Below, piece after piece: positions 33,661-43,309 of a stretch of 64,000 nt of DNA. The translations under genes and the position numbers were made by a program. Each line of letters begins with the position of its first letter. Positions within the stretch are counted from its first letter, which is position 1. The notes beneath the pieces were generated by a model. The model was not told the origin of the DNA, searched no databases, and saw only the letters and a program-made list of their open reading frames with translations. This DNA comes from Archangium sp. (GTDB lineage Bacteria; Myxococcota; Myxococcia; Myxococcales; Myxococcaceae): contig JALHMW010000001.1 in NCBI GenBank assembly GCA_022843845.1, positions 124,001 through 188,000 of the forward strand, given 5' to 3'.

Positions 33661-35564
33661 GGTGTCGTCCCCTTCGCGAGCCAGCGCCTTCGCCAGAGTT
33701 CGAACATCAACAGGGCCCACAGCGGCTTGCGGTGATCGACCCGATCAGCCTGGTGCTCGTCGATCAGTCGCCGCACCACCTTGGGCTCGAAGAAGCCGGC
33801 CTGCGCGACGGCCTGCGCCGAGAGCAGCTCTTCGATGAGCGGCCTCAGCGGCCCCTTGAGCCACGCGGCCACCGGCAACGCGAAGCCGTGCTTCTTCCGG
33901 TAGAGGATCTCGGCGGGCAGCAACGGCTCGAGCGCCTTCTTGAGCAGCCACTTGCGCGTGGTGCCCCGCATCTTGAGCGAGAACGGCAACGCCATCGCGA
34001 GCTCGACGACGCGCGTGTCGAGGAACGGCGCGCGCACCTCGAGTGACGCCGCCATCGACGCGCGGTCCACTTTCACGAGGATGTCGTCCTTCATGTAGAA
34101 GTGAACGTAGAAGCGCTCGACCTGCTCGATGCCCGACTCCCGGCGCGACGAGGCGAACGCATCGAGCGGCGCGTAGATGTCGGCGACGCCGTCACCTGGA
34201 GCCCGCCACGCCGGCGTCAGCACGTCCTGAACCGCCTCTGGCGTGAACGACGCGATCCACGCCTGGTGCCGGTGATGCGCGGGCCGCCCGAGGCCGCCGA
34301 GGACCTGGCGCGCCCGGAAGTCGAGGCTCATGTACGCGCCCGACTTCGGCAGCAATGAGGTGAGCGCGCCCGCCCGGTCCCACAACGAACGAGGGAGCCC
34401 GCCCAGCGCCACGCCGATCGGATGCGCGAGGAAGCTGTCGTAGCCCGCGAAGAGTTCGTCGGCGCCATCGCCACCGAGCGCGACCGTCACGTGCTTCCGG
34501 GTGAACTTCGAGAGCAGGTACGTCGGCACATACGACGGGTCGGCGAACGGCTCGTCGAGCTGGTCGGCCACCTGCGGCACGAGGTCGACACAGGCCTGGG
34601 CCGACAGCGTCTCTTCGTGGTGATCGGTGCCCAGGTGCTTCGCGACCAGCCGCGCGTAGCTGCTCTCGTCGAAGCTCGCCTCCGAGAAGCCGATGCTGAA
34701 CGTCTTGAGCGAGCCCTTCGGCACTTCACGCGCAGCAAGCGCGGTGACGGCGCTCGAGTCGATGCCACCCGAGAGGAAGACGCCCAGCGGCACGTCGGAC
34801 ACGAGGCGGCGCTTCACGGCTCCCGCGAGCTCGTCACGGAGCCGGTCGCACGCAGCGTCGACCGAGGCCGGCAGCTGCTCGATGAACGAGTGCTCGGGCG
34901 CGTCGGGCACGCGGTAGTACGGCTCCAGGCGCAGCCGGCCGTTCTCGTACACGGCGAAGTGCGACTCGGGCAGCTTGCGCACGCCGCCGAGAATCGAGTC
35001 AGGCGTCGGCACGCAGTCGAACGCGAGGTACCGCCGCAGCGCCGCAGCATCGACCTGCCGCGGACACGCCGGGTGCTGGAGCAGGCCCTTGAGCTCGCTT
35101 CCGAAGATCAGCCCCCACGGCCCCTCGGCCACGTACACCGGCTTCTTGCCGAACCGATCGCGCGCCAGCACCAGCCGACGGGCCTTCGCGTCCCAGAGGG
35201 CCACGCCGAACATGCCGTGAATGCGCTCGAAGATGCCGGTGCCCCACTCCAGGTAGCCGTGGAGGATCACCTCGGTGTCGGAGCGGTTCTGGAAGACGTG
35301 GCCCTTCTGCTCGAGCTCCACCTTCAGCGGCTGAAAGTTGTAGATCTCACCGTTGAAGACGATCGTCGCGTGCGCCGCCGTCATCGGCTGATGGCCACCC
35401 GAGACGTCGATGATCGACAGCCGGCGAAACCCGAGCGCGCACGGCCCGTCGAGGTGAAAGCCGTCGTCGTCAGGCCCGCGATGCGAGATGGCCGTGGCCA
35501 TCGCGCGGACGATCGGCTCCTCTGCTGGTGCTCCCGAGGTGACGAAGCCGACGATGCCGCACAT
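33657..35564 (-). CDS. asnB: Asparagine synthase (glutamine-hydrolysing)
   Basis: A 635-residue class II glutamine amidotransferase. The mature N-terminus MCGIVGFVTS provides the Cys2 nucleophile for glutamine hydrolysis; HRGPDDDGFH and NGEIYNFQPL complete the GATase2 domain. The synthetase domain carries the ATP pyrophosphatase P-loop VFLSGGIDSSAVTAL near residue 260 and GGDGADELFAGY near 370. Proteins of this length in glycan clusters (AsnB/WbpS-like) may amidate sugar carboxylates instead of making asparagine, which would fit the coupled glucuronate-type epimerase. Three bases separate it from the upstream GT2 gene. Confidence 0.9.
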   Translation of the reverse strand: MCGIVGFVTSGAPAEEPIVRAMATAISHRGPDDDGFHLDGPCALGFRRLSIIDVSGGHQPMTAAHATIVFNGEIYNFQPLKVELEQKGHVFQNRSDTEVILHGYLEWGTGIFERIHGMFGVALWDAKARRLVLARDRFGKKPVYVAEGPWGLIFGSELKGLLQHPACPRQVDAAALRRYLAFDCVPTPDSILGGVRKLPESHFAVYENGRLRLEPYYRVPDAPEHSFIEQLPASVDAACDRLRDELAGAVKRRLVSDVPLGVFLSGGIDSSAVTALAAREVPKGSLKTFSIGFSEASFDESSYARLVAKHLGTDHHEETLSAQACVDLVPQVADQLDEPFADPSYVPTYLLSKFTRKHVTVALGGDGADELFAGYDSFLAHPIGVALGGLPRSLWDRAGALTSLLPKSGAYMSLDFRARQVLGGLGRPAHHRHQAWIASFTPEAVQDVLTPAWRAPGDGVADIYAPLDAFASSRRESGIEQVERFYVHFYMKDDILVKVDRASMAASLEVRAPFLDTRVVELAMALPFSLKMRGTTRKWLLKKALEPLLPAEILYRKKHGFALPVAAWLKGPLRPLIEELLSAQAVAQAGFFEPKVVRRLIDEHQADRVDHRKPLWALLMFELWRRRWLAKGTTP

Positions 35565-35567
35565 GGG

Positions 35568-36548
35568 TCACTCCCGGCGTTCAGGAACCTTCGTCTGGCC
35601 CTTCGAGATCACCGAGCCGACCAGGTACGGCCGCTTGCCCTGGCTCTCGTAGTACGTGCGAATGACGACCTCGGCGAGCAGCCCCACGAGGATCGCCTGA
35701 ATGCCCGTCAGGCCGGCGATGCCAGCGAACAAGGGCAGCGGCGTCGCCACGAAGTCTCGCAGCCCGGCGATCTTCAGGCCCACGGCCGTCGCAGCGGCGA
35801 TGAACGAGAGCATCAGCGACACCATGCCGAAGCCGCCGAACACGTAGATGGGCTTGGCGAGGTACTGGAACAGGAACTTCACGACGATGAGGTCGAGCAC
35901 CACGCGCGGAATGCGGCCAAAGCCGTACTTCGACACCCCCGCGACGCGCGCGCGGTGGTTCACCACCATCTCGGTGACGCGGGCGCCCTGCCAGTGCGCG
36001 TAGATGGGAATGAAGCGGTGCATCTCGCCGTACAGCTTCACGCCTTCGATCACGTCGCGGCGGTAGGCCTTCAAGGTGCAGCCGTAGTCGTGCAGGTGAA
36101 CGCCCGACAACCACGAGATGAGCCCGTTCGCGACCTTCGACGGCAACACGCGCAGGCCAGAGTCCTGGCGGTTCTTCCGCCAGCCCGACACGCACTCGAA
36201 GCCCTCGGCAATCTTCGCGAGCATCTTCGGGATCTCGGCGGGGTCGTTCTGCAGATCGCCGTCCATGGGGACGATGATCTCGCCGCTCGCGCGCTCGATG
36301 CCGGCGGCCAGCGCCGCGGTCTGCCCGAAGTTGCGCCGGAACTTCACCAGCACCACCGTGTCGTCCTGCTTCGCGATGGCCTCGAGCACGCTGGAGGTCT
36401 TGTCGGTCGAGCCGTCGTCGACGAACACCATCTCGAACGACTTGCCGAACGCGACGAGCACACCCTTCAGCTCGTCGTAGAGGGCACGGGCGTTGTCTTC
36501 TTCGTTGAAGAACGGGACAACGACCGACAGGTCGATGGACGCAGGCAT
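35568..36548 (-). CDS. GtrB/DPM1-like GT2 glycosyltransferase with two membrane helices
   Basis: A 326-residue transferase that, by family, makes polyprenyl-phosphate sugars, the donors used by GT-C enzymes. Seen: SVVVPFFNEEDNARALYDEL at the N-terminus, VFVDDGSTDKT, MDGDLQNDPAEIP (D-x-D site), RNRQ-type segment SGWRKNRQDSG, and two C-terminal helix pairs (FGGFGMVSLMLSFIAAA and LFAGIAGLTGIQAILVGLLA) as in GtrB/ArnC. I chose the ATG at 36548 because the GT-A fold begins just after it; MSTAH at 36587 is an alternative. It could feed the GT39-like proteins of this locus. Confidence 0.88.
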   Translation of the reverse strand: MPASIDLSVVVPFFNEEDNARALYDELKGVLVAFGKSFEMVFVDDGSTDKTSSVLEAIAKQDDTVVLVKFRRNFGQTAALAAGIERASGEIIVPMDGDLQNDPAEIPKMLAKIAEGFECVSGWRKNRQDSGLRVLPSKVANGLISWLSGVHLHDYGCTLKAYRRDVIEGVKLYGEMHRFIPIYAHWQGARVTEMVVNHRARVAGVSKYGFGRIPRVVLDLIVVKFLFQYLAKPIYVFGGFGMVSLMLSFIAAATAVGLKIAGLRDFVATPLPLFAGIAGLTGIQAILVGLLAEVVIRTYYESQGKRPYLVGSVISKGQTKVPERRE

Positions 36549-36686
36549 CGACGCGCGCCGTAGCAGAACCCGATGGGCGGTCGACATGATTGTGCCTGCG
36601 GCTCCAACGAGGTCTCGCCCTCGCCCCTGTCCGTTGGTCGCCAGCCGGCTTGAACCCAACTCCCGGGGCCGTTACGTGCGGCGCCA
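36549..36686. promoter_or_regulatory. Divergent intergenic region before the GT2 operon and the oxidoreductase
   Basis: About 138 bases between divergent starts; promoters for the - strand GT2-asnB-epimerase operon and for the + strand oxidoreductase are expected here. No consensus elements were convincing. Confidence 0.35.
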
Positions 36687-39600
36687 ATGTTTTCGCCTGG
36701 CATCGACGGCTTCACCTTTGACGACCTCTACCAGCCAGCCGGCCTCGAACGTCTGTTCGGCCGGTTCTGCATGGAGCTCCGCGCGCTCTCACCCGACGTG
36801 GCCATTCGCTACGACGCGTACCGGGCCGCGCTTGCCGCAGGCCGCGCCCGGGGAGGCCTGACCGCCCCGCAGGAGTCGGACCTGCTCGTCGAGGTGGCCG
36901 CCTTCACCTCGAAGTTCATCTCGCGGCTGTTCCGCATCGATCGTGAGCTCGGCGCGCTGAAGAAGCAGCTCACCGGAGAGCTCGGCCTCTTCGACTTCAA
37001 GCGCGAGTTCGTCACCCGCCGCGTCTTCAAGAAGGGCGCGGGCGATCGGCCGAAGCGTGACGAGCTGCCCGAGCTCGACGGCCGCATGGCGCTGTTGCTC
37101 GCGCTGGGCTTCGGGGCCGAGCTCCCGCCGGTGCCGGAGGGCCACCCGCACCACGGGCCTGATCACGAGCGCGCGCTCGCGGAAGCCGTGCTGACGCTGA
37201 TGAACGTCGAGCGCCACTTCGCGGGCCAGAAAGAGGCTCAGGCGCTCGTCGAGACGTGGACGCGCGTGCGAACAGCGCTGCTCTCGACCGACGCGGGCAA
37301 GGCCGCCTTCGGCTCGACGTTGGTCGGCGACGAGCTCGTGCAGGTCCGTGGGCTGCTCTCGCTCGCAGACCGGTGGACGTACGCGCGCGCCAGCTTCACG
37401 CACACCTTCGAGGGCTGGAGCACGATTCACCAGCCGAAGCCGCTGGTGTTCGACTCGCTCGTCGAGCTCAAGACGCCGAACCCGCAGACGCCCGAGGTCT
37501 TCGAAGGCCCCGACGCGCACCTGCGCCGCCGCGATGGGTTCGGCCTGACCGACCCGCGCTTCACTCCGCGCGAGGTGATGAACGAGGTCGACTACTGCGT
37601 GGTGTGTCACGAGCGCGAGAAGGACTCGTGCAGCAAGGGCATCAAGGAGAAGGACCCGATCGCCGCGGGCAACACGTTCAAGAAGAACCCGCTCGGCGTG
37701 CCGCTCGCCGGTTGCCCGCTCGAGGAGCACATCAGCGAGATGCACGTGCTCAAGGGGCGCGGCGACTCGCTCGGCGCGCTCACCATGGTGATGCTCGACA
37801 ACCCGATGTGCCCGGGCACCGGTCACCGCATCTGCAACGACTGCATGAAGGCCTGCATCTTCCAGAAGCAGGAGCCGGTGAACATTCCGCAGATCGAGAC
37901 GAGCACGCTCACCGACGTGCTGGCGATGCCGTACGGCTTCGAGATCTACGGGCTGCTCACGCGATGGAACCCGCTCAACGCGCGCCGGCCGTACGCAGCG
38001 CCCGCCAACGGCAAGAACGTGATGATCGTCGGCCTGGGCCCGGCTGGCTACACGCTCTCGCACTACCTGCTCCACGAGGGCTTCACGGTCGCCGGCATCG
38101 ACGGCCTGAAGATCGAGCCGTTCCCCGACGCGCTGACTGGCAAGAACGGGCACGCGCTCACGCCGATTCGCGACTGGAAAGAGATCGCCTCGACGCTCGA
38201 CACCCGCATCCTCGAGGGCTTCGGCGGCGTCAGCGAGTACGGCATCACGGTGCGGTGGGACAAGTCGTTCCTCACGCTCATTCACCTCACGCTCGCGCGC
38301 CGCGAGGGCTTCAAGGCGTACGGCGGTATCCGCTTCGGTGGCACGCTGACGGTGGACGACGCGTGGGCGATGGGCGTCGATCACATCGCGATCGCGGCCG
38401 GCGCGGGCAAGCCGACCCTCGTGCCGATGAAGAACAACCTGCTGCGCGGCGTGCGCGCGGCGAGTGACTTCCTGATGGCGCTGCAGCTCACCGGCGCGTT
38501 CAAGAAGGACTCCCTGGCGAACATGCAGGTTCGGCTCCCGGCGATCGTCATCGGCGGCGGCCTCACTGGCATCGACACCGCGACCGAGCTGTTCGCGTAC
38601 TACCCGGTGCAGGTCGAGAAGGTGCTGAGCCGGCACGAGTCGCTGGCTGGCTCCATCGGCGAAGACGCCGTGTTCGCGAAGCTGAACCCCGAGGAGCTCG
38701 ACGTCTATCGGGAGTTCCTCGAGCACGGCCGCGCGATTCGGGCTGAGCGTGAGCGCGCAGCGAAGGCCCACGAGGCGCCTGACTTCGTTCCGCTGGTGCG
38801 CAGCTGGGGCGGCGTGTCGTTGTGCTACCGGCGCAGCCTCGCGGAGTCGCCGGCGTATCGCCTGAACCACGAGGAGGTCGCCGAAGCCCTCGAAGAAGGC
38901 ATTCGGTTCATCGAGCGCGTCACGCCGGTCGAAGCGGTGCCCGACGAGTTCGGCGCGGTGAAGGCACTGAAGTTCGAGCGCATGGCGGTGAGCGACGGAA
39001 AGCTGAAGGCCACTGGCACGTTCTACGAGCTGCCCGCGCGCACCGTGTGCGTCGCTGCCGGTACCGCGCCGAACGTCACCTACGAGCGCGAGTATCCCGG
39101 CACCTTCAAGCTCGCGGCCAACGGCTCGGTGTTCCGCAGCCACGTGCTCGAAGAGGTCGACGGTGCGCTCGTGCTGCGCGAAGCCCCGGAGCATTCCGAC
39201 ATCGGCCGCGACACCGGCTTCTTCACCTCGTACGAGAAGCACGGCCGCTTCGTGACGTATTACGGAGACAACCACCCCACGTACAACGGCAACGTGGTGC
39301 GCGCGATGGCGTCGGCCCGCGATGGGTACCCCTCGGTGGTGCAGCTGTTCGCGAAGGAGCTGGCGGCCCAGCGCGACGTCGATCAGCCCTCACGCGACGC
39401 AGGGCGCACGACGTTCTTCCAGCGGCTCGACTCGGCGTTCCTCGCGACCGTCGAAGCGGTGAACCGGCTCACGCCCACCATCGTGGAGGTCATCGTCAGG
39501 GCTCCGTACGCGGCGCAGCACTTCCTGCCCGGCCAGTTCTATCGGCTGCAGAACTTCGAGCGCACCGCGCCGATCGTCGAGGGCACGCGGCTGACGATGG

Positions 39601-40418
39601 AGGGCCTCGCGCTCACTGGCGCCTGGGTCGACAAGGAGAAGGGCCTGATGTCGACGATCGTGCTCGAGATGGGCGCGTCGTCTCGCATGTGCGCGATGCT
39701 TCAGGTCGGAGAGCCGGTGGTGCTGATGGGGCCGACCGGCGCGCCGACCGAGATTCCGCATGTGAAGGAGACCGTGCTGCTCGCGGGCGGCGGACTCGGC
39801 AACGCAGTGCTGTTCTCCATCGGCGCGGCGCTCAGGGCCGCTGGCTGTCGCGTGCTGTACTTCGCGGGCTATCGACGCGCGGAAGACGCGTACAAGTTCG
39901 ACGAGCTCGAAGCGTCGGCCGACCAGGTGATCTGGGCCGTCGACGCAGGCACGCCGCTGCTCCCGCGCCGGCCGAAGGATCGGCACTTCGTCGGTAACAT
40001 CGTGCAGGCGATGGTGGCCTACGCCGAGGGCCGCCTGGAGACGCGCGAGTTCGACCTGAAGACCGTCGACCGCATCATCGCCATCGGCAGCGATCGCATG
40101 ATGAACGCGGTGAAGAACGCGCGGCACGGCGTGCTGAAGCCGTTCCTCAAGCCCGAACACTGCGCCATCGGCAGCATCAACTCTCCGATGCAATGCATGA
40201 TGAAGGAGATCTGCGCACAGTGTCTGCAGCGGCACGTCGACCCACGCACCGGCAAGGAGTCGTTCGTCTTCTCGTGCTCCAACCAGGATCAGCCGCTCGA
40301 CTCGGTCGACTTCACGCACCTCGACATGCGGCTGCGGGCGAACTCGGTGCTCGAGAAGCAGGCTGATCTGTTCTTCGCGCACCTGCTGCGACGTCGCGAC
40401 GGCCTGCTGCGGGTGTGA
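36687..40418 (+). CDS. Giant FAD/NAD(P)-dependent oxidoreductase fusion (GltD-like plus PyrK/FNR-like)
   Basis: A 1,243-residue soluble protein. Residues 1-290 are an unrecognised helical domain. Cysteine clusters follow (DYCVVCHEREKDSC near 300 and CPGTGHRICNDCMKAC near 375), in the position of the iron-sulfur domain of GltD-like oxidoreductases. KNVMIVGLGPAGYTLSHYLL near 448 is the FAD-binding loop and VIGGGLTGIDTATEL near 618 the NAD(P) loop. From about 925, FLPGQFYRLQNFE and VLLAGGGLGNAVLFSIGAAL mark a ferredoxin-reductase/PyrK-like module, ending with a further cysteine cluster (PMQCMMKEICAQCLQR). It probably links NAD(P)H to an iron-sulfur electron acceptor; substrate unknown. Single-gene transcript. 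Confidence 0.75.
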   Translation: MFSPGIDGFTFDDLYQPAGLERLFGRFCMELRALSPDVAIRYDAYRAALAAGRARGGLTAPQESDLLVEVAAFTSKFISRLFRIDRELGALKKQLTGELGLFDFKREFVTRRVFKKGAGDRPKRDELPELDGRMALLLALGFGAELPPVPEGHPHHGPDHERALAEAVLTLMNVERHFAGQKEAQALVETWTRVRTALLSTDAGKAAFGSTLVGDELVQVRGLLSLADRWTYARASFTHTFEGWSTIHQPKPLVFDSLVELKTPNPQTPEVFEGPDAHLRRRDGFGLTDPRFTPREVMNEVDYCVVCHEREKDSCSKGIKEKDPIAAGNTFKKNPLGVPLAGCPLEEHISEMHVLKGRGDSLGALTMVMLDNPMCPGTGHRICNDCMKACIFQKQEPVNIPQIETSTLTDVLAMPYGFEIYGLLTRWNPLNARRPYAAPANGKNVMIVGLGPAGYTLSHYLLHEGFTVAGIDGLKIEPFPDALTGKNGHALTPIRDWKEIASTLDTRILEGFGGVSEYGITVRWDKSFLTLIHLTLARREGFKAYGGIRFGGTLTVDDAWAMGVDHIAIAAGAGKPTLVPMKNNLLRGVRAASDFLMALQLTGAFKKDSLANMQVRLPAIVIGGGLTGIDTATELFAYYPVQVEKVLSRHESLAGSIGEDAVFAKLNPEELDVYREFLEHGRAIRAERERAAKAHEAPDFVPLVRSWGGVSLCYRRSLAESPAYRLNHEEVAEALEEGIRFIERVTPVEAVPDEFGAVKALKFERMAVSDGKLKATGTFYELPARTVCVAAGTAPNVTYEREYPGTFKLAANGSVFRSHVLEEVDGALVLREAPEHSDIGRDTGFFTSYEKHGRFVTYYGDNHPTYNGNVVRAMASARDGYPSVVQLFAKELAAQRDVDQPSRDAGRTTFFQRLDSAFLATVEAVNRLTPTIVEVIVRAPYAAQHFLPGQFYRLQNFERTAPIVEGTRLTMEGLALTGAWVDKEKGLMSTIVLEMGASSRMCAMLQVGEPVVLMGPTGAPTEIPHVKETVLLAGGGLGNAVLFSIGAALRAAGCRVLYFAGYRRAEDAYKFDELEASADQVIWAVDAGTPLLPRRPKDRHFVGNIVQAMVAYAEGRLETREFDLKTVDRIIAIGSDRMMNAVKNARHGVLKPFLKPEHCAIGSINSPMQCMMKEICAQCLQRHVDPRTGKESFVFSCSNQDQPLDSVDFTHLDMRLRANSVLEKQADLFFAHLLRRRDGLLRV

Positions 40419-40449
40419 ATTTTCGGGCAGGGCGCTCGGTCAGTGCCTC

Positions 40450-41925
40450 GTGCTCCGCCAGCTGGCCCTGATGCTCGTCCTCACCAGCGCCTGTTCGCTG
40501 CGTCAGGCCCGGCTGGAGACGACGAAAGAACGGCTGTCAGCGAAGGCCGCCGACCCGGAGTGTGGCCCCGTTGGCGTTCGTCGCGCGGCGCTCGCGAGTC
40601 GATGGGGCGAGTACCTGCGCGTTCACGTCAAGACGCCGGCGCTGCTGACCGGTGAAGCGCGACTGCACGTGGGTGCCAGGCCGATGCCACTCAAGGCGTT
40701 CTCCGTGACGGGTGACGAGCTGGTGTTCGAGGCGAAGTGGCCGAACGAGAAGCTGAGCGTGCCGTCGGGCCTCGAGAAGGATCTCGTGCTCGATCTCACG
40801 CTGACCGGCCTGTCGAGCGCGGCGGGGGACTGCAAAGGCGTCGAGGTCACCATCGAGCAGGGCGCGTTCCAGCCCACCGTCGAGGAACAGGCGTGGGTCG
40901 ACGAGCTGATTCGCCGAGGAGGCCCTGACGTCGAGGCGTGGCGCGCGCAGCAGGCGCCAAAGGCCGTGGCAGTTCGTTCGCCAGCACCACCTCCCGCGCC
41001 GCGAGTCTCCGCGCTCGTCGCCGCGCGACCGAAGACCGTCGTCCGCCACGTCTCCGACGAGACCGAGTGGGCCAGATGGGTCGGTGAAGAGGCCTCTGGC
41101 GCAGACGCGATTCGTTGGGCCGAGTGGCCGCTCGCCAACATCATCAGGAGCGCTGGTGAAGGCGCCGCGCTCGCCCGAGGCGCGTGGGTGGTGTTGGTCA
41201 GCCGTGGCGACGAGGTGCGCGCCAACACCGAAGCGGCGGCCGCGCACTACGAGGTGCCCGCGCCACGCACCGCTCGCGAGCTGACCAAGCTGCTCACCAT
41301 CATCCGAAGTGAAGTCGAGACCGACGACGCCGCGATGCTGACGCTCTTCGCCGGCCGGGCGACGACTGGCGAGGCGATCACGAAGGCCGGAGCGACGGCG
41401 CCCCTCGAGCGGCTCGCCTCCGTCCTTCCACGAGACAAGGCGCGCGCAGCCGAGGCGGCGTCACAGGCCCTGATGTTCGCGACCGCCTTCGAGCTGACCT
41501 GGCCGTTGCCGGCGACGACCCGGGTCTCATCTGGGTTCGGGTACCGGAAACACCCGACGCTCGGAGGCGTGCGCCTGCACACTGGCGTCGACCTCCCGGT
41601 GCCATCGGGAACACCAGTTCACGCGAGCGGCGCCGGCGTCGTGGTGCGCGCGGGCAGCGACTCGGTGAACGGCCGCTACCTCGTCATCGATCACGGCTTC
41701 GGCGTCACGACGGCCTACCTGCACAACTCGGAGGTTCTGGTCGTCGAAGGCCAACAGGTCGCAGCGAGCGACGTGGTGTCCATCTCGGGCAACACGGGCC
41801 GCAGCACGGGCCCGCACCTGCACTACCAGCTCGAGCTCGAGCGGCGTCCCGTCGATCCCCTGCTCTTCAACCCTCGCCCACAGGCCTCGCCGGACCTCGT
41901 CGCGACCACGCACACGCACTTCTAA
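40450..41925 (+). CDS. M23 metallopeptidase lipoprotein
   Basis: A 491-residue protein. LALMLVLTSACSL is a lipoprotein signal with Cys 17 as the likely lipid-bearing residue. Residues 20-350 are unrecognised, with a Pro/Ala-rich stretch near 175-195. Residues 360-475 are an M23 (LytM/lysostaphin-type) domain: RVSSGFGYRKHPTLGG, HTGVDLPVPSGTPV (the H-x3-D zinc ligands) and STGPHLHYQLEL (H-x-H). All zinc ligands are present, so it should be an active peptidoglycan endopeptidase in the envelope. GTG start; no strong ribosome site is visible. Its stop overlaps the convergent DUF985 gene by four bases. Confidence 0.88.
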   Translation: MLRQLALMLVLTSACSLRQARLETTKERLSAKAADPECGPVGVRRAALASRWGEYLRVHVKTPALLTGEARLHVGARPMPLKAFSVTGDELVFEAKWPNEKLSVPSGLEKDLVLDLTLTGLSSAAGDCKGVEVTIEQGAFQPTVEEQAWVDELIRRGGPDVEAWRAQQAPKAVAVRSPAPPPAPRVSALVAARPKTVVRHVSDETEWARWVGEEASGADAIRWAEWPLANIIRSAGEGAALARGAWVVLVSRGDEVRANTEAAAAHYEVPAPRTARELTKLLTIIRSEVETDDAAMLTLFAGRATTGEAITKAGATAPLERLASVLPRDKARAAEAASQALMFATAFELTWPLPATTRVSSGFGYRKHPTLGGVRLHTGVDLPVPSGTPVHASGAGVVVRAGSDSVNGRYLVIDHGFGVTTAYLHNSEVLVVEGQQVAASDVVSISGNTGRSTGPHLHYQLELERRPVDPLLFNPRPQASPDLVATTHTHF

Positions 41926-42344
41926 GCGCCGGGAGCCCACCCCGGTGGCGCGAGCTCGAAGTGCTCGAAGTCGAAGCCTGGCGCGACAGTGCAGCTCACC
42001 AGGGTCCACTCCCCCGTCGTCGCTGCCGCCTGCCACGCGCCTGCGGGAACGATGGCCTGAGGTCGCTCGCCAGCCAGCACGTTCGGCCCAAGGCGCACCG
42101 TCCGTTCTGCCTTGCCGTCATCCGACAGGCCCAGCTCGAGCGGCGCGCCGGCGTGAAAGAGCCACACCTCGACCGCGTCGACGCGATGCCAGTGCGACCG
42201 TTGGCCCGCCTTCAGCAGGAAGTAAATCGCGGTCGAGTGCGCGCGGCCGTTCGTCGACGCAGCGTCTCGAAACGTCTCGGCGTACCAGCCGCCCTCGGGG
42301 TGCTGCTTCAGACCCAACTCGCGAATGATCTCGTCGGCCGTCAT
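41922..42344 (-). CDS. DUF985 cupin protein
   Basis: A 140-residue single-domain cupin. LKQHPEGGWYAETFRD, STAIYFLLKAGQRSHWHRVDAVEVW and the closing GFDFEHFELAP are hallmarks of the DUF985/YML079w family, which is RmlC-like in fold; known members lack an assigned reaction. It is the last gene of the - strand operon and its ATG overlaps the PfkB stop. Role unknown. Confidence 0.9.
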   Translation of the reverse strand: MTADEIIRELGLKQHPEGGWYAETFRDAASTNGRAHSTAIYFLLKAGQRSHWHRVDAVEVWLFHAGAPLELGLSDDGKAERTVRLGPNVLAGERPQAIVPAGAWQAAATTGEWTLVSCTVAPGFDFEHFELAPPGWAPGA

Positions 42345-43309
42345 GTGCCCTCCATCTCCTGGAGCGTCGGCAGGCCAGCCACGGCGCCCAGCTTCGTCAC
42401 GACCCGCGACCCCACCGCACAGCCGAAGTGCGCCGCGTCTTCGAGGTCCTCGATGGGAAGCGCTGCGAGTTCCTGCCTCGTGCCCACGAGCGCCGCGAGC
42501 GTCGTCAGCAGGCCCGAGGTGAAGCCATCTCCAGCGCCTGTCGTATCGACGACCTTCACGCGCGGTGCAGGCACGCGTCGCGTCTCACCGTTGAACCGGA
42601 ACGCCGCGCCCTTCGCACCACACGTCACGACCGAGAGCAGCACGCCGTGCGCCTCGAGCCGCTCCAGGGCCTCGTCGACGTCGGTGGTGCCGGTGACGAA
42701 GCCGATCTCTTCGTCCGACAGCTTCACGATCGCCAGCATCGGGAGCAGCTCGTTCAGCAGCCCGCGCAGCTCGGACGCGTCGGGCCAGAGGTGCAGGCGC
42801 AGGTTGGGATCCGACGAGGTCAACCGCCCGGCCTTGAACGAGCGCCGCACGGTCGCCGTCACGGCCTTCCGCGCTTTCGGCTGCAAGAGCGAGTTCGTCC
42901 CGATGTGGAGGATTCGCGCCTTCGCGATCGTCGCCGCAGCCCGCTTCGTGTCGCGCTCGTCGAGGAACTGCTCGGCCGCCTGCGCCCGGTAGAACGTGAA
43001 CGAGCGCTCGCCCGATTTGGTGAGCGAGACGAAGCCGAGGCCGGTCTTCCCTTCATCCGTGTGGCGGAAGAACGTCGTGTCGACACCCTCGTCGTCGAGC
43101 CGCTGGTGCAGGAAGTGGCCGAACTCATCGTCACCGACGACGCCGACGATCCCGCTGCTCCCGCCCAGCCGCGCCACGCCGACCGTCACGTTCGCCGGAG
43201 CTCCACCCAGGCACGGCGTCCACCGCGTCACGTCACGCACGCGCTGCCCGCGTTGATCGGGAAGAAAGTCGACGAGCGCTTCACCAAGGCAAATGACGTC
43301 GTGGCTCAA
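42341..43309 (-). CDS. PfkB-family sugar kinase (fructokinase-like)
   Basis: A 322-residue ribokinase-family enzyme that phosphorylates a sugar with ATP. Seen: CLGEALVDFLPDQRG at the start, LGGAPANVTVGVARLGG (PfkB signature 1), and DTTGAGDGFTSGLL (signature 2 with the catalytic aspartate) near residue 255. The wording 'GEALVDFLP' is usual for fructokinases. It sits in a coupled run with recO before it and DUF985 after it, each with a four-base overlap. Substrate is inferred only. Confidence 0.88.
   Translation of the reverse strand: MSHDVICLGEALVDFLPDQRGQRVRDVTRWTPCLGGAPANVTVGVARLGGSSGIVGVVGDDEFGHFLHQRLDDEGVDTTFFRHTDEGKTGLGFVSLTKSGERSFTFYRAQAAEQFLDERDTKRAAATIAKARILHIGTNSLLQPKARKAVTATVRRSFKAGRLTSSDPNLRLHLWPDASELRGLLNELLPMLAIVKLSDEEIGFVTGTTDVDEALERLEAHGVLLSVVTCGAKGAAFRFNGETRRVPAPRVKVVDTTGAGDGFTSGLLTTLAALVGTRQELAALPIEDLEDAAHFGCAVGSRVVTKLGAVAGLPTLQEMEGT

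Noticed and set aside
34422-36563. 713-residue ORF on the + strand
   Set aside because: Antisense to asnB and the GT2 gene, both with catalytic motifs; no domain in the + strand frame.
36789-39275. 828-residue ORF on the - strand
   Set aside because: Antisense to the 1,243-residue oxidoreductase; Arg/Ala/His-rich with no domain. The + strand reading has clear cofactor motifs.
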